From Puteibacter caeruleilacunae (GTDB lineage Bacteria > Bacteroidota > Bacteroidia > Bacteroidales > Prolixibacteraceae): a DNA stretch of 64,000 nt. A program made the translations under genes and the position numbers. Position 1 is the first letter of the stretch, and each line of letters opens with the position of its first letter. The notes below the pieces were generated by a model, which worked only from the letters and a program-made list of their open reading frames with translations, made no database searches and had not been told where the DNA came from. Location of the stretch: contig SJCO01000009.1 of assembly GCA_005217565.1 (NCBI GenBank), positions 124,001-188,000 of the forward strand, in the 5' to 3' direction. This document shows positions 19,081-28,095 of the stretch, piece by piece.

Positions 19081-20324
19081 TTAAATAGAAAAATTAAGTT
19101 TCCAATGGTAAAATAAATACGGTAACTGTTTCTTCATCCGCTTTAGCCAATTGTTGGCGCGGCAAATACTTGTTTTGTAACGTTTATACTTTCGTCGTGC
19201 CCAGCGTACCAAACGACTGTGCAGCATGCGAAAAACCTTATGCAGCTCCCACAGTCTGAATTTGCCATAATAATTAACCTAACCTCGTATAGCAGGATTC
19301 AGCTTTTGAGCTATTCCCACAATGCTTTTGCAGGTTTTACTATCTTCAATCAGTTCTGCTATCTTCTCACCTAGTTTCTTGCATGAACCACTGCTTATAG
19401 CACATCCATATCCCAGAAACAAATTCCTTGTCTTGGGCGACTTACTGGTTCGTGGCTAAAAGCTAAATCCCAAAAAATCGAACTTAACGATCGGGTACTT
19501 TTCTTGCCGACGGTAATCGCGACAATAAACCAGCTTGGTCTTTTCCGGGTGCAGTTCCAAACCACATTCGCCCATTCGGGCATGTAGTTTCTGCAATATA
19601 AAGTCGGCTTGTCGTTTGCTTTTGCAATGAATTATTGCATCGTCGACATAACATACATATTTCACATTTGGGTTTAGCTTCTCCAACCATTATCAAAGGC
19701 GTAATGCAAAAACAAGTTGGCCAGCAAAGGACTAATCACTCCTCCCTGGGGTGTGCCTCGCCCTTGTTTTTCAACAAGTTTGCCACTTATCTTCTGAATG
19801 GGCATATTCAGCCATCTTTCGATGTACATGCAAGCCCATTTTTCCGAAACATGTTTACCTACCGCCAACATTAATTTCGCATGATCGAAAAAGCCCTTGA
19901 TATCAAGATCAATTACCCAATCGTTTTTCCAACAATTTTGCTGTTCCTCTTGCAAGGCCTGATGTGCATTTTTATTGGGACGATAACCGTAACTGTTCTC
20001 GCTGAATATGGATTCGAAGCGTGGCTCCAAATAACTTTTCACCACTTGTTCCCCAATCCTATCCGCAATGGTTGGAATACCAAGCTTTCGCATTTTGCCA
20101 TCTTTCTTCGGAATTTCAACTTCTTTTACCGGTGGTGGAAAATAACTCCCCGAAGCCATCCGGTTCCAGAGTTTATACAGGTGTTTCGAGCGATTCAATT
20201 CAAATTCTTCCCAACCCAAATCATCTATCCCTGCATTTCCTTTGTTCGATTTCACATGCTTATAAGCTGCCCAAATCAAGGAACGACTTATTAGTATCGA
20301 TTTTGTTTCATTCCATAAATTCAT
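19081..20324 (-). pseudogene. Group II intron reverse transcriptase/maturase, frameshifted with two stops
   Basis: The N-terminal 213 or so residues are intact: RT palm and fingers with KMRKLGIPTIADRI, NSYGYRPNKNAHQAL, DLDIKGFFD and GTPQGGVISPLLANL. A frameshift near 19687-19693 then moves the reading to a second frame carrying the active site CYVDDAIIHC and FDFLGFSF. In that frame a TAG interrupts FSF-PRTSK and another interrupts IRG-VNYYGKF, where Gln/Arg and Trp are normal. The maturase domain continues through LVRWARRKYKRY and LFYHWK to a stop at 19081. YVDD replaces the usual YADD. Clearly inactive; the substitutions look like recent single-base changes. Confidence 0.88.
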
Positions 20325-20866
20325 CCTCTAATTAAGTTGATCGCTGTTATAAAACTGTACAACTCTGCCGCTTCGCTCCACTTCCATTACAGCAACTTCA
20401 GCGCTACTACAGGCAGATCCGCCTCAGCTATTACACATTGTTATTCGGCCTCTAAGTTGTTCTTATTGCTCCTTTCGCTTACCATTGTAATGCAGATTCC
20501 CAAGCTCCTTATTTGAGCCTGAATAGAAGTCATGCCACCTGAATACCGCCTGCCTTGCAACCAATAAACAGGCACGCGTTGGACTTATCATCGCATAACA
20601 TACTTTGCAACTTTCAACAGAATATGGCCACTTCTCGACACCTCGTCAGTGGTTCACTTTCGTTCATCTCTTCTATTCTCACCTGCTGCCCTCGTGGTGC
20701 AGATTCTCCTAATCGCTCAATACCATGGCTCTTTACCACAGCACCATTAGCTGGTTTGATGCCCTCTCCTGTAAAACGACACCGGAGGACCAAGCTTACA
20801 AATGCTTCCCTCCATCTCAAATAAAGCATGCTTCACTGTTTTATGCCTAGGTGTTGCTTCTGGGAA

Positions 20867-20972
20867 TACTATGAGTAGTGGCAGATTGCATGGTACTTTC
20901 CTGTCAAACCGCTACGCAGTATGAGCGGGTTACAAGCTTTGATATTTAGCACTTTGACTGCCATTACTTATA
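20867..20972. repeat. Large imperfect palindrome after the nuclease-NTPase gene
   Basis: Outer arms TATGAGTAGTGGCAG (20870-20884) and CTGCCATTACTTATA (20958-20972) match at 13 of 15 positions. An inner stem pairs AAACCGCT with AGCGGGTT around CGCAGTATG. The element lies between the NTPase stop codon and the group II intron. It is likely a structured cassette-boundary element rather than a simple terminator, since no T-tract follows. Confidence 0.55.
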
Positions 20973-20992
20973 CAAAATGTTGTGCCTCGTTT

Positions 20993-23296
20993 TTATTCAC
21001 TTCCTAATATAAATTCTTTATCATTCATAATTATATCTATTAGTCGTTCTACATGACTCCAATCTTCTCGGTTTTTGAAGCACTTTTGTTTTTCCGCAAA
21101 AGACATTTCTTTTTGAATTAATTTAAAATCAACTCTCTTATTTGTTTCTAAAATAAGACCTAGGTATTTCTCCCATTCCAAGGGATTACAACTCGAAATC
21201 ACATTAACTATAACCTTGTCACAGGTTAATAAATCATGATTAGATATCTTAGGTAGCATTTTCCATCTTTCTTTATTCTTAATGTTGCTTTTCCATGTTA
21301 TCTCAAAAATATCTAGTATGACTTTTGATGCTTGCTTATTATTCTTAGCTACAAGCACAAAGAAAGAATTCCAAGTAATTTCAGGGCTATTGGATGATGT
21401 ATTCTTTAAAATCAATTTTAAATCATCTTCCATTGTTTCTTCTCCAACTGCTATGTTGCTTCTTAAAGTAGAAAGCTTATGTCCTAAATACTTATCTGAA
21501 GTCGAATAATAATCTGTTATTTTTTCAAATATATCGGGAAATGTTTTCTGACAAATAAAGCGAATGGTATCATGTACATTATACATTGAGACTATCCCAG
21601 AATCGAAAATTGAACTTGTGTAAGATTCTAATCGTGATGTGGTATTATTTATGAAAACTGAATTTGCAATATAATAGGAACATAAGTATTCGATAAATTT
21701 GGAATGTTTAAATCGAAATGTGTCACTAAAGTCATTTTCTTTAACCAAGAGCTGGTCAGATACTAATACAAGAAGTATATCCTCTGCATTTGATTCATGT
21801 AAAGGCAAAACCTTTTTTATTACAGCAATAAACTCTATTCTTTTAAATTGATTTAGTTTCTTCTGAATTACGAAATAAGCTAATTCAGATAATAACAATA
21901 AAAATGAATTTGAAGAGAACCCCATTATGGGATGTTTAAACACATCTTCTTTTTTACGTTCGAAATACGAAAATAAAATATCTGCTTCCCAAATATCTGT
22001 GATTAAGACATCTCCTTCATATTCTTTTGATTCAGATAATATTTGAAGGTTTATAGGTTGTGATAAAACAGCTTTCGTTTCTAAACTAATCGCATTATTG
22101 ATATTATAATTATATGCTTTTGAGTAATTTTTTAAAGCTATTTGTAATTCTTTTGAATTAAAGTTTGCGAGTTGCTTTCTCACTTTTTGAACTCTCATAT
22201 CTTCAAAAAGATTCTCCCAATCACGCCAGTAATCATCCCGAACAGTAAATAATATAGTAAGTGGAAATAACTTTAACTTTCTTTGTTGTGCTTCCTGATT
22301 AATTCTATCTAAAAACCTTAATAAACTGATTATTTCTTTTCTTTTCTGATGAAAGTTTATTTTTGATTCATCCAATGAGTCAACGACATAGACCAAAGGT
22401 TTATTGATTTCCAACAAAGTAGAAATACCTTTATCTCCTCCAAGTGAATCCAGGAATTGAATCAAGGTATCATCAATGACATTATCATTGGCAGTAACAA
22501 CTAAGCTATTAAAACCATTCTCTGAATGAGCAAGTTGAACAGAGCAAGTTGTTTTTCCAGCACCTGATACATCTCTAATAACAAGTATCTGTTTAGGTAA
22601 ATCTTGATGTTGTATTGCATATTTTATTCTTAATGTTGAAGGCTTAAAATTGTTTATTACGGAATGTATTTGTTTATCTAGCTCTCTTTGAACATAAACT
22701 GTGTCATGGTATCTATGTTTGTGCCTTCTTAAAAAAGAAGCTGTTGCCTTATAAGCTTTGTTTGTAATATCCTTATTTATTTTTGTCTTATCAATGCACC
22801 ATTCCTTTATAGTTTTTATCTTAGGAGGCTGTCCAACATTCTTTATTCGAATATATGGAAGCATAAATTCAAAAACATCTTTAAGAGGTATATAGTTATT
22901 TGCAACATCATTCCAAAAATTACCATCTAAAACAATCGTATAATAACCTTCTTGGTTTAGTCTTTTTGCTGCCTCAAAAACATTTGTGTGAACTGGGTAG
23001 AGTGAGCAAAAAATCCCAATGATACCTTTACCATGCCTTCTGCGAACTTTAAGCTCAAAGTCCTCCCAGTCATGACTCCCTTGTGTAATCTCTCCTTCTT
23101 TTGCTTTTGATTCAATTATAAATGTAATTCCTTTCCATGTAAAAACTCCGTCTAATTGTTCTGATCCAGCAGAGTATACAATTGGAGGTTTAAAATCCCA
23201 TGGATGTACTTCTCTTATTAACTGTTCAAACAAATATCCTTTCTCTGTTTTTTTTTGTAGTTCTCTAAGTTTTATTATTTGGTTATATATTTCCAT
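20993..23296 (-). CDS. Nuclease-NTPase fusion (restriction-endonuclease-like N-terminus, STAND-type ATPase), probable defence protein
   Basis: A 767-residue cytosolic protein. Residues ~15-130 form a PD-(D/E)xK fold: Glu24, Asp49 in EQLDGVF, and Glu62-x-Lys64 in IIESKAK. A P-loop NTPase follows: Walker A SGAGKTT at 244-250 (first Gly of the motif replaced by Asp242) and Walker B LVYVVDSLDE at 301-310. The remaining ~400 residues are helical with no recognised repeat. This order (nuclease effector, STAND-like ATPase, variable C-terminus) is that of many antiviral sensors, including the larger Avs proteins. It sits alone on its strand next to the group II intron. Defence role is inference. Confidence 0.75.
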   Translation of the reverse strand: MEIYNQIIKLRELQKKTEKGYLFEQLIREVHPWDFKPPIVYSAGSEQLDGVFTWKGITFIIESKAKEGEITQGSHDWEDFELKVRRRHGKGIIGIFCSLYPVHTNVFEAAKRLNQEGYYTIVLDGNFWNDVANNYIPLKDVFEFMLPYIRIKNVGQPPKIKTIKEWCIDKTKINKDITNKAYKATASFLRRHKHRYHDTVYVQRELDKQIHSVINNFKPSTLRIKYAIQHQDLPKQILVIRDVSGAGKTTCSVQLAHSENGFNSLVVTANDNVIDDTLIQFLDSLGGDKGISTLLEINKPLVYVVDSLDESKINFHQKRKEIISLLRFLDRINQEAQQRKLKLFPLTILFTVRDDYWRDWENLFEDMRVQKVRKQLANFNSKELQIALKNYSKAYNYNINNAISLETKAVLSQPINLQILSESKEYEGDVLITDIWEADILFSYFERKKEDVFKHPIMGFSSNSFLLLLSELAYFVIQKKLNQFKRIEFIAVIKKVLPLHESNAEDILLVLVSDQLLVKENDFSDTFRFKHSKFIEYLCSYYIANSVFINNTTSRLESYTSSIFDSGIVSMYNVHDTIRFICQKTFPDIFEKITDYYSTSDKYLGHKLSTLRSNIAVGEETMEDDLKLILKNTSSNSPEITWNSFFVLVAKNNKQASKVILDIFEITWKSNIKNKERWKMLPKISNHDLLTCDKVIVNVISSCNPLEWEKYLGLILETNKRVDFKLIQKEMSFAEKQKCFKNREDWSHVERLIDIIMNDKEFILGSE

Positions 23297-23364
23297 CTGG
23301 GTTTATTTAAATGTGGCACAACGGTTGTGGAACCAAAAACATTAGGTTATTTCTCTATTATCTT

Positions 23365-23402
23365 GTTGGGTTATCGTTCCATATAGGGGGGGATAACCCA
23401 AC
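23365..23402. repeat. Perfect 11-bp inverted repeat around a G7 run
   Basis: GTTGGGTTATC (23365-23375) and GATAACCCAAC (23392-23402) are perfect complements separated by 16 nt that include seven consecutive G. It lies 69 bp upstream of the NTPase start, in the stretch where its promoter should be, with no T-tract. Possibly an operator or a mobile-element end. Confidence 0.6.
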
Positions 23403-23940
23403 TTTGTGTTTAAAGTAGTTCATCTAATGGGTTTTTATAATTTTTAAGGTTCTGATTATTTGAGGACGAATATGTTGCAAGGCTATCTTATTTTGAAATA
23501 AAGTTAAAAATTATTTTTATTAAATGGAATGCATAGCTCCAAAGCAATTCAATAAACCAACACTCAGAATTACCTTTCTGAATAATTTATTTCACTCAAG
23601 GGTTAGCATCGGGTAAACTACATCATTTTTAACCGATGGTGTTAGCTACGTTTGCTTTTAAATTAAAAACAAGCAGAAACAAGGTATTCATCAAGAGTTC
23701 CATATGATGAATGAAACTAGAAATAATTAATTTAATCATATGAATAAAATTACTTTCTCCTTGGTGGAAAAAGATACTTCTCGTAAAATCTCAAAGAACA
23801 CTAAGCGCATCACTGCTGCTCTCAACGACATGTATTGGGAGAAATTATTATTTCCTTAAAAGCAATTTCCCCGACCTTACGCTTCCGTGTACGCACAAAT
23901 CCATGTAAACACCAAGAACTCAAGAGATTCTATTATGCAT
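23403..23940. other. Right flank of the accessory island, no confident gene
   Basis: This 540-bp stretch has no recognisable gene. It contains GGTTAGCATCGG (around 23600) and CCGATGGTGTTAGC (around 23633), a partial inverted repeat reminiscent of mobile-element termini. A 39-codon plus-strand frame at 23740-23859 starts MNKITFSLVEKDTSRK and ends WEKLLFP; it resembles nothing I can name and could be the head of a lost transposase. Confidence 0.35.
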
Positions 23941-23974
23941 AAAAAAGGCCTGAAGATCATATCATCTCCAGGCC
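23941..23974 (-). terminator. Rho-independent terminator of the GH31 gene
   Basis: On the minus strand GGCCTGGAGAT and ATCTTCAGGCC (plus-strand 23964-23974 and 23947-23957) form an 11-bp stem with one wobble pair, a 6-nt loop and a six-base T-tract, 29 bp after the GH31 stop codon. Confidence 0.85.
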
Positions 23975-24003
23975 CTTTCAATTTGAAATATTTTCGACTC
24001 TTT

Positions 24004-27000
24004 CTAGAACTTCACGCTATTCAATTTCTTGTCGACTAACACTCCGTTATTCATTTTTAGATTTAACGTAACCGCACGCTTAGCCTTAAACTTCACGATA
24101 AATAAATCTTTATCGCCATTAATCGAAGGCTTATTTCCTTTATTAACGAATGTAGGGTACAATACCTTCTCGCCATCGGTATGAAGGCGATCATTAGTAA
24201 GATTCTCCATTGTTTTTGTTTCAAGAGCTTCGATGCTTTCAAAAGATAAATCTTCCTCGTTGTAAGGTAAAGCAAGACTAATCGCATTCAGTGCAACTAA
24301 TCCTTTTCCACTTACCTTTATTGTTACAGTCTCACCTTTTGTATACTTCTTCTTATCAGCACTCATACTGATCTCCCCAGCTACAGGATCCTCTGAAGGA
24401 AGTTCCTCATCATCACCTAGCTGAGTTGCCACGACTGAAATATCATAAGCATCAATGCCTCCATTCTGATTCACATCACCAATGCTTACATAATCGAAAT
24501 CAGCATCACCTTTACGCAATCCTGTATAGTTCAAGTATGAAGTAAAGTCGTTAATATCTAACAAGTGGTCTTTATTGATATCACCCGGAATATAGCTTTC
24601 TGTTCCTGGAACTTTAAATACATATAATTCACGACCAGAACCATAATCGCCTACAGCTTCCGACACGGATAATTTAATGTAGCGGGCAGTTGGATTACCA
24701 TCGAAAGTAAAGACTTTTGTCTCAGCATTTCTTTCCCAGCTGAACTTACCTGCATTATGCCAGTTTTGCTTATCCATACTGTAGTAAACCTCTCCTTTAA
24801 TGATTGTACCGTTACCGGCATTATCGCGAGGTATATAATGGAACTTATCAAGCTTATTGATCGTACCAAGGTTCACTGTCAGATCAAAAGGTACAGCTTT
24901 TGCATAATACTTACTGTGCCATATTCTTGTTTCAGCAAAGTCAAACATTCTGCTTACACTACTTTGACTCTTAGCAGAGCACTCTCCGCTTAATCCTGTA
25001 ATCGCAAACTCCAAAGGATTTGATTTTGTAGTCGCCTCTATTGTTGTCCAGTCTGATACATTCGTCTTATTCACTGCGCGTAATTTAAAAGAATAAGTAG
25101 TTTCAGGCATCAGATCCTCAAATAATAGTTGATTTGTGCGAATTGTAGAATACAACATACCGTTGAATTCAATTTCGTAATAATCGGCATTTTCAACTTT
25201 ATTCCATGAAGGTACAAGTGTATAAGCTTCTGTATTTTCCTCTGTTACGCTTGCATTCGATGGTACACTCAAATCTCCAGACTTTGTTACTTTGCTATTC
25301 TCTGGTGCAAATTCATAACCTTTAATAACAACACTTATTGCGTTAGAAGTTATATCAGTAGAAGCCAATTTCACCAATAACTGTGGATTTTTAGTAATCT
25401 TCACCGATGCAAATTCGGAACCTTCTGTTGCAAATTTATTCAACTCAGGAGCGGCATCGTAATAGAATACATTCGTTCCATTGTCATAATCAGCTTCTGA
25501 ACTAGCTTGTGTCAGTTTAATCTTTTTACCACCAATAATCGCAGCGATCTTCTTTGGTTCAGCAGTAACATTCACCTTAAATTCAGTAACCTTCTCTGTA
25601 ACCATTCCCTCAAAAGATCCTTGTGTTGGATGAACAGTTAATGTCACCTCTCCTGCATTATCAGCATTCGATTCAATTAGCGTAGTAGCACCCTCTCCCA
25701 GACGATACGCTTCGGTAGTACCATCATCATCGTACTCAGTGAAAGATGTTGATCCATAAGGATAAACTTCATATATACGAAGACTCTTATTGATCTCATA
25801 CACATTATTGGTTGCATTTGCCATTGGGATAATTGCTCCCTTTTTAACAAACACAGGCAACTTCCAGATAGGAGTATTAAAGCTATTAATTATGCGATTT
25901 CCTTCATATTCTTCTCCTGAGAAATAATCAATCCATATTCCTTCTGGCAAGTAAATACCATTTCTAACATCATTTCCTTTTTTATCAACCGCTGTCTCCT
26001 GATATATAGGAGCAACTAAGAAATTTGATCCGTATAAATACTGATACTGTGTTGCTTTTCCCTTTGTATATTCGTTAGGATACTCAAGGAACATTGCTCT
26101 CATAATTGGCAATCCATCAACAGCCTCTTCGGCAACACTGTATGTGTAAGGAATCAATTCAGATTTAAGCTTCAAGTACATTCTATTGATTGAAGTTGCA
26201 GGCTCTCCTAATGCATGAGGGTACTTTTCATTAGCTCCCCATCCATCCATATTCAATTGCATTAATGAGAATGCCTTCCACTGAAAATCACGAATGTTAA
26301 CAGCTGAATTTTTCCCTCCGAAGATTCCGTCCATATCTGAGCAGATATTAGGCTGTCCCGATAATCCAGATCCGATATATGTAGGGATATGGAAACGAAT
26401 ATATTCCCACTTACCACCAGTTTGGTCACCCGACCATACTGTTGCATAACGCTGAGTTCCTGCCCATCCATCAAGACTGATAATAAATGGGCGAGCATCA
26501 CTACCATAGTAAGGCATAACCTCACCTACATCAGCAACACCGTTAAGACCAAACGAATAACCAGCACCAACCCATGCAACGTCGGTCTTTAAGACACGTA
26601 CACCTGCGTCTCTTACTTCTTTAATAATATCACGCTGCAATAATGCACTGATACCATCCTTAGGATGCAAATCAGATTGAGTCCACAATCCGATTTCAAC
26701 GCCTTTTTCTCTTGCGTAATCTCCTAATTCTTTCAAATTCTGAATATTACCATCCAATGTCTCTGTCTGACCATATCCTGCACCATAACCATCATTTGGA
26801 AGAATCCATCCCAAAGGCATATCATGATGCTCATAGCGATCAATTACAGCACGAGCAGAAAACTGATAATTTCCTTTCTCTCCATTTAGTGATTCTTTGA
26901 TACCGCCATTATCTTTCTGACTTTCCTTGTAGCGTTTTCCATCTTCGAATTTTACGCCACCTTCTTCAACTTCTTTCCAGTAATCACGGTTATAAGCATT

Positions 27001-27837
27001 TAGATGCCCCTCATAAAGACCAAACTTAGGCAACAAAACAGGATTACCAGTAAGCTGATAGAAATCATTCAGCAGTCCAACGGTGGTATTGTCAACCATA
27101 AAAAACAGGTCTAAATAGTCTGTCTCATGAGATAAAAGAACTTCACCTTTATTGGCTGCTCCAAAATCGTAGGTTCCACGCTTAAAGGTGTACCACATCA
27201 CACCATAACCATTTGTCGACCAATAGAAAGGAGTTGGAGATGCTACACCTCCGTCGGTCCAACTATTTTGATTTTCAATGGCAATGGCTTTACCTTTATG
27301 AGAGAAACGTCCGTTTTGAACTCCTCCTCCATAAAAGTATTCACCTTTATTCTCCTTTAGTGTTAACGAAACGCGTTTTTTCTCAAACAATACAGGAGAA
27401 AGCTGCTCAATCACAACCTGATTAGTAGACAAGTCTGTTACCGTTACAGTTACATTCTTTTTATCCACCTCTACCTTAACTCTGCTTGTTTGAAAGGCAA
27501 CCTGCGAGCCTTCGTTCTTAACAGATAACTCACTTACCTTGCGGCGAGGATTATCAACGAGAATTTGCGCTTCTGGCTCTGCCTGAGGATCTCTTAAAAT
27601 TCCCCCTTTTACATCCTGAAAGACTCTGAAAATGTTGTCGCCATAAAAATCAAAGGTGATTCTCTGATTATCCGACAGAATTACTTCTACTGTAGTTGGA
27701 TTTAATTTCTTTACATCAACTACTGTTGCGCTTGCTGTTTTACTTTCTTCAACAGCTTCCGCTCTTACAAATGTACTTATACCGCAGCACAGCATAAGCA
27801 CGAACAATGGCTTAAAAAGCCAAGACAATCGATCCAT
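24004..27837 (-). CDS. GH31 glycosidase with FnIII, CBM32-like, dockerin and cohesin-like domains
   Basis: A 1277-residue exported enzyme (signal about 1-26). The N-terminal beta-sandwich (about 50-250) precedes the GH31 barrel (about 265-600). The nucleophile is Asp419 in LKTDVAWVG and the acid/base Asp471 in VWSGDQTGG. A proximal beta domain and a DUF5110-like domain run to about 770. Then come a fibronectin III module (about 860-940), an F5/8 type C (CBM32-like) module (about 950-1076), and a dockerin with two calcium loops (Asp1086-Asn1088-Asp1090-Asp1094-Asp1097 and Asp1121-Asn1123-Asn1125-Asp1129-Asp1132). A cohesin-like beta-sandwich (about 1155-1277) ends it. The family contains alpha-galactosidases, alpha-glucosidases and alpha-xylosidases; specificity is not readable here. 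It has its own terminator, suggesting a monocistron. Confidence 0.93.
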   Translation of the reverse strand: MDRLSWLFKPLFVLMLCCGISTFVRAEAVEESKTASATVVDVKKLNPTTVEVILSDNQRITFDFYGDNIFRVFQDVKGGILRDPQAEPEAQILVDNPRRKVSELSVKNEGSQVAFQTSRVKVEVDKKNVTVTVTDLSTNQVVIEQLSPVLFEKKRVSLTLKENKGEYFYGGGVQNGRFSHKGKAIAIENQNSWTDGGVASPTPFYWSTNGYGVMWYTFKRGTYDFGAANKGEVLLSHETDYLDLFFMVDNTTVGLLNDFYQLTGNPVLLPKFGLYEGHLNAYNRDYWKEVEEGGVKFEDGKRYKESQKDNGGIKESLNGEKGNYQFSARAVIDRYEHHDMPLGWILPNDGYGAGYGQTETLDGNIQNLKELGDYAREKGVEIGLWTQSDLHPKDGISALLQRDIIKEVRDAGVRVLKTDVAWVGAGYSFGLNGVADVGEVMPYYGSDARPFIISLDGWAGTQRYATVWSGDQTGGKWEYIRFHIPTYIGSGLSGQPNICSDMDGIFGGKNSAVNIRDFQWKAFSLMQLNMDGWGANEKYPHALGEPATSINRMYLKLKSELIPYTYSVAEEAVDGLPIMRAMFLEYPNEYTKGKATQYQYLYGSNFLVAPIYQETAVDKKGNDVRNGIYLPEGIWIDYFSGEEYEGNRIINSFNTPIWKLPVFVKKGAIIPMANATNNVYEINKSLRIYEVYPYGSTSFTEYDDDGTTEAYRLGEGATTLIESNADNAGEVTLTVHPTQGSFEGMVTEKVTEFKVNVTAEPKKIAAIIGGKKIKLTQASSEADYDNGTNVFYYDAAPELNKFATEGSEFASVKITKNPQLLVKLASTDITSNAISVVIKGYEFAPENSKVTKSGDLSVPSNASVTEENTEAYTLVPSWNKVENADYYEIEFNGMLYSTIRTNQLLFEDLMPETTYSFKLRAVNKTNVSDWTTIEATTKSNPLEFAITGLSGECSAKSQSSVSRMFDFAETRIWHSKYYAKAVPFDLTVNLGTINKLDKFHYIPRDNAGNGTIIKGEVYYSMDKQNWHNAGKFSWERNAETKVFTFDGNPTARYIKLSVSEAVGDYGSGRELYVFKVPGTESYIPGDINKDHLLDINDFTSYLNYTGLRKGDADFDYVSIGDVNQNGGIDAYDISVVATQLGDDEELPSEDPVAGEISMSADKKKYTKGETVTIKVSGKGLVALNAISLALPYNEEDLSFESIEALETKTMENLTNDRLHTDGEKVLYPTFVNKGNKPSINGDKDLFIVKFKAKRAVTLNLKMNNGVLVDKKLNSVKF

Positions 27838-28095
27838 TATTTAGTTAATTGAGAGTATAACAATTATTAGTTATTCCATAACAATAATATAAGTGCACAC
27901 ACATCTCAATTACACCATAAAAAACCACTAAATTCAGATTGATTATGTAAAAATCGATCATTGTTAGCTTGCTCTCTCCCCTGCTGTGCTGCCCTCATAT
28001 ATGAATTGGTAAAGATAACACTAAAAAGATGATATTAAGTTTGACTTTAGTCATACAATACCATCTATTTGTAACGGATTCGGCAATAATTTATC

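Larger units (their letters stand above)
18982..20866 (-). mobile_element. Group II intron, decayed; 5' boundary uncertain
   Basis: Its parts in order on the minus strand are a structured leader (about 20850-20330), a reverse transcriptase/maturase remnant (20324-19081), a canonical 34-nt domain V (19055-19022), a domain VI-like stem (about 19020-18992), and a 3' end in CCTACTCGAC at 18982. The 3' flanking DNA reads CAATTTACCGTTAGGTGC. I could not find a clear GUGYG 5' end, so the right-hand limit is approximate. The maturase has a frameshift and two amber stops, so the intron cannot move by its own protein; splicing might still occur. Confidence 0.8.

Noticed and set aside
19081-19690. Amber codons in the maturase read through as amino acids
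   Set aside because: A frameshift is also present and no other gene here uses in-frame TAG; simple decay is enough.
23365-23402. Complete attC site, since GTTGGGT and ACCCAAC fit the GTTRRRY and RYYYAAC boxes
   Set aside because: The boxes are in the wrong order for attC (GTTRRRY comes first on both strands) and no inner boxes are seen.
23740-23859. A 39-codon gene
   Set aside because: No similarity recognised, no neighbours in phase; mentioned only as possible transposase remnant.
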